The translations under genes were made by a program, and so were the position numbers. Below are positions 8,648 through 18,300 of a DNA stretch of 64,000 nt, in pieces (position 1 is the stretch's first letter; each line of letters opens with the position of its first letter). The notes beneath the pieces were generated by a model. It was not told the origin of the DNA, searched no databases, and saw only the letters and a program-made list of their open reading frames with translations. Source of the DNA: PALSA-610 sp038213435 (GTDB taxonomy: Bacteria; Actinomycetota; Acidimicrobiia; IMCC26256; PALSA-610); assembly GCA_038213435.1 (NCBI GenBank), contig JBBQTI010000012.1, positions 1-64,000 of the forward strand, written 5' to 3'.

Positions 8648-10081
8648 ATGGCGGACACGTTCCTCGATGCGACCGCCCAGGCCGAGCTCGTTCGCACCGG
8701 CCAAGCCTCCGCGCTCGAGCTCGTCGACGACGCGATCGCACGCGTCGAGAAGCTGAATCCCGAGCTGAACGCGATGATCCATCAGCGCTTCGATCGAGCC
8801 CGCGAAGAAGCGCGCGGCACGTTGCCCGACGGTCCGTTCCGGGGTGTGCCGCTGATGCTCAAGGACTTGCTCGCGGGAATCCAGGGTGATCCTCACCACG
8901 AGGGGATGAAGTTCCTGCGCGACGCCGGCTACCGCGCCGATCACACCGACGCGCTGGCGCAGCGCTATCTCGATGCGGGCTTCGTTTGCATCGGCCGCAC
9001 CAACACGCCCGAGCTCGGGCTCGTGCCGACGACGGAGCCGCGGGCCTACGGCCCGACCCGCAATCCGTGGGACACGAGCCGCACGACCGGAGGGTCGAGT
9101 GGCGGTTCGGCCGCCGCAGTCGCGAGCGGGATGGTGCCGGTCGCACACGCGAACGACGGCGGCGGATCGATTCGCATCCCTGCGAGCTGCTGCGGCCTCG
9201 TCGGCCTCAAGCCATCGCGCGGTCGCGCGTCGCTCATGCCCGACTACAGCGTGATCGACGACCTGTTGACCGTGGAGCTCTGCGTCACGAAGACCGTACG
9301 TGACACCGCGGGCGTTCTCGACGCGCTGCAGGGCGCCGCGCTCGGCGACACCGTGCGCGCGCCCGCGCCCGATCGTTCCTACCGCCAGGAGGTAGGTGCG
9401 TCGCCGGGAAGGCTGCGCATCGGGCTCCTGACGCACAATCCGCTCGACACCGGAGAGATCCATCCCGACTGTATCACCGCGGCGCGCGAGACGGCACAGC
9501 TCCTGGAGTCGCTCGGGCACACCGTGGAGGAGACGTTCCCGTCCGCGCTGCTCGATCCGACGCTCGTCGGTCACTTCACGACGCTGTGGGCGACGACGCT
9601 CGTGTACAACGTGAGGTACTGGGAGCGGAAGGTCGGCCGCGAGATCACGCCGGCCGACGTCGAGCCGCTGACGTGGTCGCTGGCAGAGCTCGGCCGCTCG
9701 ATCACCGCGCCCGACTACGTCGACGCGCAGCATGCCGTGCTCGAGCTCGGACGCCAGGTCGAGACGTGGTACGCGTCGGGCCATGACCTGCTGCTGACGC
9801 CGACACTCGGCGAGCCGCCCGTGGAGCTCGGCACGTTCAGCACGCCCGACGAGCCGCTGCTCGGCTTCATGCGCGCTGCGACCTTCGTGCCGTACACCCC
9901 GCTCGCGAACATGACCGGCGAGCCCGCGATCTCCCTGCCGTTGCACTGGAACGCCGACGGCCTGCCGATCGGCGTCCAGCTGATGGCTGCGTACGGGAGG
10001 GAAGACGTCTTGCTCCGCGTCGCCTCGCAGCTCGAGCACACGCGTCCCTGGGTCGATCGCCTGCCACCCGTTCACGCGTGA
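8648..10081 (+). CDS. amidase signature family enzyme (copy 2)
   Basis: A 477-residue amidase paralogous to its upstream neighbour along its whole length. The triad is Lys72 (LMLKDLL), Ser150 (TGGSSGGSAAA) and Ser174 (DGGGSIRIP). The start is the ATG at 8648, preceded by AAAGGAG; a longer in-frame start would overlap the upstream amidase. The substrate-facing segments between residues 200 and 330 differ more than the core, which suggests that substrate range has diverged. Its stop codon overlaps the GTG of the AtuA-like gene, indicating translational coupling. Confidence 0.9.
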   Translation: MADTFLDATAQAELVRTGQASALELVDDAIARVEKLNPELNAMIHQRFDRAREEARGTLPDGPFRGVPLMLKDLLAGIQGDPHHEGMKFLRDAGYRADHTDALAQRYLDAGFVCIGRTNTPELGLVPTTEPRAYGPTRNPWDTSRTTGGSSGGSAAAVASGMVPVAHANDGGGSIRIPASCCGLVGLKPSRGRASLMPDYSVIDDLLTVELCVTKTVRDTAGVLDALQGAALGDTVRAPAPDRSYRQEVGASPGRLRIGLLTHNPLDTGEIHPDCITAARETAQLLESLGHTVEETFPSALLDPTLVGHFTTLWATTLVYNVRYWERKVGREITPADVEPLTWSLAELGRSITAPDYVDAQHAVLELGRQVETWYASGHDLLLTPTLGEPPVELGTFSTPDEPLLGFMRAATFVPYTPLANMTGEPAISLPLHWNADGLPIGVQLMAAYGREDVLLRVASQLEHTRPWVDRLPPVHA

Positions 10082-11466
10082 GCCCGAACATGGGTGAAGT
10101 CGTCGTCGCGGGCGGACAGGGCTTCTACGGCGACACGCCGACGGCAGTCGACGCGCTCCTTGCGGAAGGTGTCGACTATCTCTGCCTGGAGGCGCTCGCG
10201 GAGCTGACGCTCGCGATCCTCCAGAAGGATCGCCAACGCGACGAGTCGCGTGGCTACACGCGCGATCTTCCCGCGTACCTTGCCCGGGCGTTGCCATTCG
10301 TCGCCGACGGGCGCACCAAAGTGATCACCAATGCCGGGGGCATCAACCCGACTGCAGCCGCGCACGCCGCGATCGACACCGCGCGCAAGCTCGGTGTGAG
10401 CGGCGTCACGATCGCGACCGTCGTCGGCGACGACGTGCTCACGCGACTTGGCGCGTTGCACTCCCAAGCGGGGCAGCCGTTCGCGCACCTCGACACTGCG
10501 GAGCCGTTCGAAGCATTCCCCGGTCCGCCACTGTTCGCGTCGGCGTACCTCGGTGCGCGCCCGATTGTCGACGCGCTGGCGCAGGGCGCCGACATCGTGA
10601 TCACCGGACGAGTCGCGGACGCTTCACTCTTTCTCGCTCCTCTCGTGCACGAGCACGGTTGGGACTGGGACGACTGGGACCGGCTCGCGGCCGGCATCCT
10701 CGTCGGCCACCTGCTTGAGTGCTCGGGGCAGAGCATCGGGGGCAACTACTCCGGCGACTGGTGGGCGCTGCCCCACCCGTGGGACCTGCCGTACCCGATC
10801 GCGAGCGTCGATGCCGACGGAACGGCGGTGATCTCGAAACCGCGGGGGTCCGGAGGCCGGGTCTCTACCGACACGCTGCGGCACCAGCTGCTTTATGAGG
10901 TCCACGACCCGGCCCGGTACCTGTCCCCTGACGTCGTCGCCGACTTCACGTCGGCGCGATTCGTCGACCTCCCCGACGATCGCGTGCGAATCAGCGATGT
11001 GCGCGGAACGCCGGCGACGGAGACGTACAAGCTGCTGCTTTCGGCGCACGCGGGCTGGGCGGGCGAAGCACGGGTCGCGTTCTCGTGGCCCGACGCGTAC
11101 GAGAAGGCGAAGGCGACCGCCGCGATATTCCGAAAGCGCGTCGAGCTCGCCGACCTCGAGGTCGACGAGTGGCTCGTCGAATACTGGGGCGTCAACGCGC
11201 TGGGTGGGCCCACGGTTCCACCTTCCGCGTCCGAGCCACCGGAATGCACACTCCGGATCGCGTGGCGATGCGCAGATCAGCGCACGGCGGGTCTCGTCGG
11301 ACGCGAGCTCGTACCGCTCACGCTTTCCGCTCCGCCCGCAGGCATGACCGGAGCCGGACGTGGCGCGGGCACCAGCGCGACCGAGCTCTTGTCGATCTGG
11401 CCGACGCTCATCGAGAAGTCCGTTGTCGACGCGGAGGTGCGCGTGGTGCTCGAGGAGGTCAATTAG
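10078..11466 (+). CDS. AtuA-like (DUF1446) acyclic terpene utilisation family protein
   Basis: A 462-residue protein of the DUF1446/AtuA family. Recognisable segments are GGQGFYGDTPTAVDALL near the N-terminus, VITNAGGINPTAAA, ITGRVADASLFLAPL, and LLECSGQSIGGNYSGDWW. AtuA belongs to the citronellol/geraniol degradation locus of Pseudomonas, but its biochemical role is unresolved and many homologues lie outside terpene pathways. The GTG start overlaps the amidase stop. The C-terminal small domain found fused in some family members is encoded separately by the next gene. Confidence 0.86.
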   Translation: MSPNMGEVVVAGGQGFYGDTPTAVDALLAEGVDYLCLEALAELTLAILQKDRQRDESRGYTRDLPAYLARALPFVADGRTKVITNAGGINPTAAAHAAIDTARKLGVSGVTIATVVGDDVLTRLGALHSQAGQPFAHLDTAEPFEAFPGPPLFASAYLGARPIVDALAQGADIVITGRVADASLFLAPLVHEHGWDWDDWDRLAAGILVGHLLECSGQSIGGNYSGDWWALPHPWDLPYPIASVDADGTAVISKPRGSGGRVSTDTLRHQLLYEVHDPARYLSPDVVADFTSARFVDLPDDRVRISDVRGTPATETYKLLLSAHAGWAGEARVAFSWPDAYEKAKATAAIFRKRVELADLEVDEWLVEYWGVNALGGPTVPPSASEPPECTLRIAWRCADQRTAGLVGRELVPLTLSAPPAGMTGAGRGAGTSATELLSIWPTLIEKSVVDAEVRVVLEEVN

Positions 11467-11468
11467 CC

Positions 11469-11852
11469 GTGGCCCGGCTCGCACTGCGAGAGCTCTGTGG
11501 GTACCGCGCCGGTGACAAGGGCGACGTCGCGAACGTCGCGCTGTTCGCGAACGACGACGAGACGTACGCGCTCATCGTGCGCGAAGTGACCGCCGCCCGC
11601 GTGAAGGAGCACTTCGGCGCGATGGTGCGCGGCGGGGTCCACCGTTACGAAGCCGCGAACGTGCGCGCGCTCAACTTCGTCATGCAGGGTGCCCTCGGCG
11701 GCGGCGGGCCGAGATCGCTGCGCGCCGACACTCTGGGTAAGACGCTCGGCGGCGCGCTGGTGCGCCTGGAGATCGACGTGCCGGAGTCGCTCGCCGGTCG
11801 CCGTCGCCCCCGCCCCGACGTCTCCTGGGCCGACCAGATCCTAGGGACCTAG
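11469..11852 (+). CDS. AtuA-like ferredoxin-fold domain protein
   Basis: A 127-residue protein matching the small domain that is often fused to the C-terminus of AtuA/DUF1446 proteins. It opens with LALRELCGYRAGDKGDVANV, and the GDKGD motif is typical. The GTG at 11469 lies 2 bp after the stop of the large subunit, so the two polypeptides are almost certainly translated together and probably associate. I infer that the pair works as one unit with the upstream amidases. Confidence 0.82.
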   Translation: MARLALRELCGYRAGDKGDVANVALFANDDETYALIVREVTAARVKEHFGAMVRGGVHRYEAANVRALNFVMQGALGGGGPRSLRADTLGKTLGGALVRLEIDVPESLAGRRRPRPDVSWADQILGT

Positions 11853-11875
11853 AGCGAAGTGAATTGGCGGAGCTT

Positions 11876-12709
11876 TTAGCGAACGAGGAAGCCAGCCAGG
11901 TTGTCCTGGTCGGAACGCACCTCGGCAACCAGCGACTCGCCCGAGTCAGCTGGCATCTCGAGGGCCTCGAGGGCTTCCGCCAGCGGCGCGTTCTGCTCCG
12001 ACGCGACGTCGTCGATCTCGATCTCGATCGCGACCGCGTCCGCGGCGACGAGCACGCGTCCGAGCTTTGACGTCACGTGGGCCGGCGCAGTGTGGTGCGA
12101 ACCGATCGCCGCCACCATGTCGGCGGGAAACCGCATCACCGAGAGCGCAGCCGCGCCGACCTCAGCGTGGGTCATCGCGAACTCCGTGCGCTCGGCGTCG
12201 AGGTGGGAGAGCGTCGCGTCGCCGGCAAGGAGGTCGAGCACCGCTTCGTACCGGCGGGGCGCACGGCGGAACAGGAGCGCGCGGCCGAGGTCGTGCAGCA
12301 GGCCCGAGCTGAACGCGTCGTTCGGCTGCATGCCGATCCGGCGGGCGATCGCCGCCGCGGCGGCCGCGGTCGTGACCGAGTGCGGCCAGAAGTCGTCGGG
12401 CAGGGAGCGACCCGTGTCCGCGAAGAGGTCGAACGCGGCGGCGGTGGCGATGGCGCGCACCGTAGACAGGCCGAGCACGGTCACGGCGCGCCACGCGCTG
12501 GAGACCTTGCCGGACAGCCCGTAGAACGCGGTGTTCGCGAGCCGGATGACCTGCGTCGAGAGCGCGGGGTCGGACTCGATGAGTCGACCCAGATCGGCGG
12601 CCGACGTGCGCGGATCCTCGAGCATCCAAAGGAGCCGCATCGCGGCGCCCGGCTGCACCGGCAGCTGGGTGACCGCGGTGATCAGGTCGTTTGCTTCCGC
12701 TGTCGCCAT
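11876..12709 (-). CDS. HDOD domain protein
   Basis: A 277-residue protein dominated by one HDOD domain, a non-catalytic relative of the HD phosphohydrolase fold seen in signalling proteins. Typical segments are LPVQPGAAMRLLWMLEDPRTSAADLGRLIESDPAL, cut here as the N-terminal helices, and IRLANTAFYGLSGKVSSAW. FSSGLLHDLGRALLF keeps an HD dipeptide. The ATG at 12709 has a GGGGG stretch upstream. It diverges from the aminopeptidase gene. Its partner is unknown; cyclases elsewhere in the window suggest a second-messenger context only loosely. Confidence 0.85.
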   Translation of the reverse strand: MATAEANDLITAVTQLPVQPGAAMRLLWMLEDPRTSAADLGRLIESDPALSTQVIRLANTAFYGLSGKVSSAWRAVTVLGLSTVRAIATAAAFDLFADTGRSLPDDFWPHSVTTAAAAAAIARRIGMQPNDAFSSGLLHDLGRALLFRRAPRRYEAVLDLLAGDATLSHLDAERTEFAMTHAEVGAAALSVMRFPADMVAAIGSHHTAPAHVTSKLGRVLVAADAVAIEIEIDDVASEQNAPLAEALEALEMPADSGESLVAEVRSDQDNLAGFLVR

Positions 12710-12828
12710 GGTTTCGCCCCCATTTGGGCCCGCCGCCGGGAACCTCGGTGCCATCCGGGACCCTTCGTATATCGGTCGCGATCGACAACCCCTGAGTGAG
12801 ATCTCGCGGGCCCTACGCTTCGGGCCCG

Positions 12829-15336
12829 ATGAACCAACCCGGTCGACTCCCCCGAACGACGCGGCCACGGCGCTACGAGCTGCTGATCACACCCGACCTC
12901 GACGCTTCCGTGTTTTCCGGCGAGGTCGTCATCGCGTTGGAGATGACGGAACCGACCGAGACGATCGTGTTGCACTCCAAGGGCCTCGACGTGGCCCTGG
13001 CTTCGCTCAGCCAGGGCGGGGCCCCGGTGGCGGCCGACCTCCGGATCGACGCGGAACACGAGCACATCGTGATCACCGCGCATCGCGCGCTTCTGCCCGG
13101 CGACGCCATCCTCGAGCTCCAGTTCGACGGCTCGATCAGCCACGGCCTCCTCGGCTTCTACCGCAGCACCTATCTCGACGAAGGCGGCGCCCACCGCGTG
13201 CTCGCGGCGACACAGTTCGAGGCGCCCCACGCCCGCTCCGCCTTCCCGTGCTTCGACGAGCCCGAGTTCAAGGCGATCTTCGCGATCACGTTGGTGGTCG
13301 CCGACGGCCTGCTCGCGCTGTCGAACGGACCCGAGATCGATCGGGAGAAGCTTGCCGACGGAAACGTCCGGGTCCGATTCGGAACGACGATCCCGATGTC
13401 GACCTACCTCGTCGCGTGGGTCGTCGGGCCGCTCGAGGTGACCGAACCGGTCGACGCGGGCGGGGTCGCGGTACGCGTCGCGCACGTGCCCGGGCGCAGT
13501 CACCTGACGCAGTTCGCGCTCGACGTCGGCGCGTTCGCGATCGAGTTCTTCGCGGACTACTACGGAATCGCGTATCCGGGCACGAAGTGTGACCTCGTCG
13601 CGCTGCCCGACTTTTCCTTCGGCGCGATGGAAAACCTGGGCTGCGTCACGTTCCGCGAGACACGGCTGCTCGTCGACCCCGACGCGGCGACGCTCGACGA
13701 GTTGTCGGGCGCGGCCCTGACCATCGTGCACGAGATCGCGCACATGTGGTTCGGCGACCTCGTCACTATGAAATGGTGGAACGGGATCTGGCTCAACGAG
13801 GCGTTCGCCACCTTTATGGAGCATCTGGGTATCGACGCGTACAAGCCGGAATGGAAGACGTGGGACGAGTTCGCCCTCGGACGCGCTGCCGCGCTCGACG
13901 TCGACGCGCTCGAGAACACCCGCACCGTCGAATACGAGGTCGTCACCCCCCAAGAGGCCGACGGCATGTTCGACATCCTCACCTACCAAAAAGGCGGTTC
14001 GGTACTGCGCATGCTAGAGCGGTGGCTCGGCGCCGACGCGTTCCGGGCCGGCGTGCGGCATTACCTTGCGCGCTATCAGCTCGCGAACACCGAGACGACC
14101 GACCTCTGGGACGCACTCGAGGAGGCGACCGGCCAGCCGGTGCGGCGGATCATGGACACGTGGATCTTCCAACGCGGGTTCCCGACCGTGTGCGTCGACG
14201 AAGGCCGGCTCGAGCAACGGCGCTTCTCCTACGCGAACGCCGGGCACGACGAGCAATGGGTGCTCCCGGTGCTGGCCCGCGTCCACACCGGCGAACGGGC
14301 GGAGACCCGGTCATTGCTCTTCGATGCGGACGCGGTCCCGCTCGACGTACCGGATGGCGCGCTGGTAGTGCTCAACGCAGGTGGTGACGGTTTCTACCGA
14401 GTGGCCTACCCCACCGCGTGGAGGGACCGCCTCCTCGACGCCGGCGTGCTGGAACCGCTCGAACGGTTCGCGCTGGTCGACGATCTGTGGGCTTCGGTGC
14501 TCGCGGACGACGCGACCGCGACCGAATTCCTCGACTGCGCACGCCAATTCGCCGAGGAGACAGATCCGGTCGTGTGGCGCGTGGTCATCGGACACCTGCG
14601 CGCCGCGGCCCGCCTGGTCGACGGCGACGCCCTCGATCACATGCGTGCCGAGATCGCCGCGATCGTAAGCCCGGCGATGCAGCGACTGGGCTGGGACGCG
14701 CATTTCGACGACGAGCGCACGCGTCAGCTGCGCGGCCTGCTCGTCAACGTGCTGGGATCGACCACGTTCGACCGCGAAACGATCGCGCGGGCGCGCGAGG
14801 TCTATGAGCGCGGCGGCGCCGACGCCGACGTCCAGGCGGCGGCAATCGCCGTGGTCGCCGGCACCGGCAGCGCGGACGACTTCGAGCGGTTCTTGGCGCG
14901 GTCGGCCGAGGCGGCGAACCCGCAAGAGCAACTTCGCTACCTGTACTCGCTGGGCGACTTTCCGAGCGAGGAGTTGGTGCTGCGCGCCGCGGAACGCGCG
15001 CTCTCCGACGACATCCGGGCGCAGAACGGCCCGTTCGTCATCCAGAGGGCGCTCCGCAACCGCGAGCACGGCCCCGTGGTATGGGCATTCGTCTGTGACA
15101 ACTGGGAACGGGCGCTGCGACGCTTCAGTCCCTCGCTGATCCCGCGTCTGATCGAAGGTACGACCTGGCTCGTCGAGGGCCGCGTGGCCGACGACGTCAT
15201 GGCGTTCGTCACCGCACATCCCGTGGAGGCGGGCGCGCGCACGATCGCCCAGCACATGGAGCGCCTGCAGGTGCACCGGGCGGCCGTCGCGCGCGAGCGC
15301 GAGCGGTTCTCGGCCTCTCTGCTCCACGGGGCCTGA
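12829..15336 (+). CDS. M1 family metallo-aminopeptidase
   Basis: An 835-residue zinc aminopeptidase, expected to be cytosolic because no signal peptide is seen. The exopeptidase motif GAMEN is at 265-269. The zinc site HEIAH is at 301-305, with the third ligand Glu324 in LNEAFATF. The C-terminal 300 residues match the helical ERAP1_C-like domain. It removes N-terminal residues from peptides. The ATG at 12829 follows a TACGCT hexamer at a distance of 9 nt, so the transcript has almost no leader. Confidence 0.93.
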   Translation: MNQPGRLPRTTRPRRYELLITPDLDASVFSGEVVIALEMTEPTETIVLHSKGLDVALASLSQGGAPVAADLRIDAEHEHIVITAHRALLPGDAILELQFDGSISHGLLGFYRSTYLDEGGAHRVLAATQFEAPHARSAFPCFDEPEFKAIFAITLVVADGLLALSNGPEIDREKLADGNVRVRFGTTIPMSTYLVAWVVGPLEVTEPVDAGGVAVRVAHVPGRSHLTQFALDVGAFAIEFFADYYGIAYPGTKCDLVALPDFSFGAMENLGCVTFRETRLLVDPDAATLDELSGAALTIVHEIAHMWFGDLVTMKWWNGIWLNEAFATFMEHLGIDAYKPEWKTWDEFALGRAAALDVDALENTRTVEYEVVTPQEADGMFDILTYQKGGSVLRMLERWLGADAFRAGVRHYLARYQLANTETTDLWDALEEATGQPVRRIMDTWIFQRGFPTVCVDEGRLEQRRFSYANAGHDEQWVLPVLARVHTGERAETRSLLFDADAVPLDVPDGALVVLNAGGDGFYRVAYPTAWRDRLLDAGVLEPLERFALVDDLWASVLADDATATEFLDCARQFAEETDPVVWRVVIGHLRAAARLVDGDALDHMRAEIAAIVSPAMQRLGWDAHFDDERTRQLRGLLVNVLGSTTFDRETIARAREVYERGGADADVQAAAIAVVAGTGSADDFERFLARSAEAANPQEQLRYLYSLGDFPSEELVLRAAERALSDDIRAQNGPFVIQRALRNREHGPVVWAFVCDNWERALRRFSPSLIPRLIEGTTWLVEGRVADDVMAFVTAHPVEAGARTIAQHMERLQVHRAAVARERERFSASLLHGA

Positions 15337-15364
15337 ACGAAGGATTCGCCCGACATCGCCGTCT

Positions 15365-15388
15365 CACCCTCGGGATACCGTGAGGGTG
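15365..15388 (+). promoter_or_regulatory. Lhr promoter with dyad around the -10 hexamer
   Basis: A perfect 7-bp inverted repeat, CACCCTC (15365-15371) and GAGGGTG (15382-15388), flanks TACCGT (15376-15381), which lies 8 nt before the Lhr start. This could be an operator covering the -10 element, or a chance dyad. Confidence 0.45.
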
Positions 15389-15389
15389 C

Positions 15390-18300
15390 ATGGCGCTCGA
15401 CCGCTTCCGCGCGCCCGTTCGGGCCTGGTTCGAAACGAGCTTCGCCGCGCCCACCGACGCCCAGGCGAAGGGCTGGCCCGCGATCGCCAACGGTGAGCAC
15501 ACGCTGCTCCTCGCCCCCACCGGATCCGGCAAGACGCTCGCCGCGTTCCTCTGGGCCATCGACCGGCTCGGCGGCACGGCCCGACCGCCCAAGGACCGCC
15601 GCTGTCGTGTCCTGTACGTGTCGCCGTTACGCGCCCTCGCGTTCGACGTCGAGAAGAACCTGCGCGCGCCGCTCGCGGGCATCACGCTCGCCGCCGAGCG
15701 ACTCGGCGAAGCGTTCGACGCGCCCACGGTCTCCCTGCGCACGGGCGACAGCTCCGGCAAGGAGCGCCAACAGCTCGTCCGCAATCCGCCCGACATCCTC
15801 ATCACGACACCCGAGTCGCTCTACCTCATGCTGACGTCGCAGGCGCGCGAGACACTGCGCGGTGTACAAACCGTGATCATCGACGAGATCCACGCGCTCG
15901 CGCCGACGAAGCGGGGCGCGCACCTAATGCTCTCGTTGGAGCGGCTCGAGGCGATCACGGACGCGTCGCCACAGCGCATCGGCCTGTCGGCGACGCAGCG
16001 CCCGCTCGACGAGATCGCTCGCTTCCTGGGCGGCTACGGCGAGCACGGGCAACGGCCGGTCACCGTCGTCGATGCCGGCTCGCGCAAGTCGCTCGACGTC
16101 GAGGTGATCGTCCCGGTCGACGACATGAACGAGCCCGGCGCGCATTCGGCCGCCTCGGGCGCGACTGCGGGCGCGCTCGGCCTCGACGACCCCGAGGCGA
16201 ACCAGAGCATCTGGCCCCACGTGCACCCGCGCATCCTCGAGCTGATCCGCGCGCACCGCACCACGATCGTGTTCTGCAACGCGCGTCGTCTGGCGGAACG
16301 GCTCGCCGCGAGCCTCAACGAGCTCGCGGGCGAGGAGCTCGTGCGCGCCCACCACGGCTCGTTGGCCCGAGAGCAGCGTGTGCAGGTCGAGTCCGAGCTG
16401 AAAGAGGGCCGGCTGCGCGGCATCGTCGCGACGTCGAGCCTCGAGCTCGGGATCGACATGGGCACGGTCGATCTGGTCGTGCTGGTCGAATCGCCGGGCT
16501 CGGTCGCGCGCGGCATACAGCGCGTCGGCCGCGCCGGCCACCAGGTCGGCGAACCGAGCACCGGCAAGATCTTCCCGAAGTACCGCGGCGACCTGCTGGA
16601 GGCCGCGATCGTCGTGCGGCGCATGCGCGAGGGACTCGTCGAGGAGATGCGCTACCCGCGCAACCCACTCGACGTGCTCGCGCAGCAGATCGTCGCGGTC
16701 TGCGCGCTCGACGAGTGGAGCGTTGACGATCTGTACGCGCTCGTACGCCGGTGTGCGAACTTCTCGGAGCTGTCCGAGGACGCGTTCCGCGAAACCCTCG
16801 ACATGCTCGCGGGCCGGTATCCCTCCGATCGCTTCAGCGGCTTGCGACCACGCGTCGTATGGGATCGGATCGAGGGCCGGGTCCGGGCGCGCGAAGGTGC
16901 GCAGCGGGTCGCCGTGCAGAGTGGCGGGACGATCCCCGACCGCGGGCTGTTCGGCGTATTCCTGCCCGACGGCGGCCGCGTCGGCGAGCTCGACGAGGAG
17001 ATGGTCTACGAAAGCCGGGTCGGCGAGTGCTTCGTGCTCGGCGCGTCGACATGGCGGATCGAGGAGATCACCGTCGACCGCGTCGTCGTCACGCCCGCGC
17101 CCGGCGAACCCGCGAAGACACCGTTCTGGAGGGGCGACCGGCCCGGCAGGCCGCTCGAGCTCGGTCGCGCGCTGGGCGCGCTCGTGCGCGAGCTGCACGG
17201 TCTCGACCGCACCCGGGTCGAAGCAGTGCTGCAAGAGAACGGACTCGACGCGCGAGCCGCTTCGAACCTCCGGGCGTATCTCGAAGAGCAGGCCGAGTCG
17301 ACGGGCGCGATCCCCGACGACCGCACGATCGTGATCGAACGCTTCCCCGACGAGATCGGTGACTGGCGCGTCTGCATCCTCACGCCGTTCGGGTCGCGTG
17401 TGCATGCGCCCTGGGCGCTGGCGATCGAGGAGCGGCTCGCGCGGGCCGACTTGCCGGTACAGGTGCTGTGGAGCGACGACGGCATCATCCTCCGGCTCCC
17501 CGAGTCGATCGACGACGTCGCGACCGAGCTTCTCCTTCCCGATCCCGACGATGTCGACGAGCTCATCGTCGCGGGGTTGCCGAACACGTCATTGTTCGCG
17601 TCGAAGTTCCGCGAGAACGCGGCGCGCGCGTTACTGATCCCCCGGCGCCGCCCGGGCGAGCGCACACCGCTGTGGCAGCAGAGGCAGCGGGCGGCCGACC
17701 TGCTCGAGGTCGCGAGCGACTTCCCCACGTTCCCGATGCTGCTGGAGACAACGCGTGAATGCCTACGCGACGTGTTCGACGTCCCCGCGCTCCGCGAAGT
17801 GCTGAGCCAGATCCGTTCGCGCGAGGTGCGCGTCGTCCCGGTCGAGACGCGCCGCGCCTCGCCGTTCGCACAATCGCTGTTGTTCGGCTGGATCGCCGTG
17901 TACATGTACGAAGGCGACGCTCCACTCGCCGAACGCCGGGCGACCGCGCTCGCGCTCGACCGCGACCTCCTGCGCGATCTCATGGGCGCGGAAGAGCTGC
18001 GCGAGCTGCTCGACCCCGAAGCGCTCGCTTCGCTCGAGCTGGAACTGCAGCGGTTGATTCCGACCCGGCACGCGCGCCACGCGGACGACCTGCACGACCT
18101 CCTCACCGATCTCGGGCCGCTCAGCCTCGACGAAGTTGTCGCCCGGTGCGCGGCCGATCCGCGATCCTGGCTCGATCAGCTGCGCGCCGAGCGGCGGATC
18201 ATTGAGATCGGTGGCCGGTTGGCCGCCGCGGCGGATGCCGCGCGCCTGCGCGACGCGCTCGGCTGGGCGATTCCGCAAGGCTTGCCCGCCGCATTCACCG

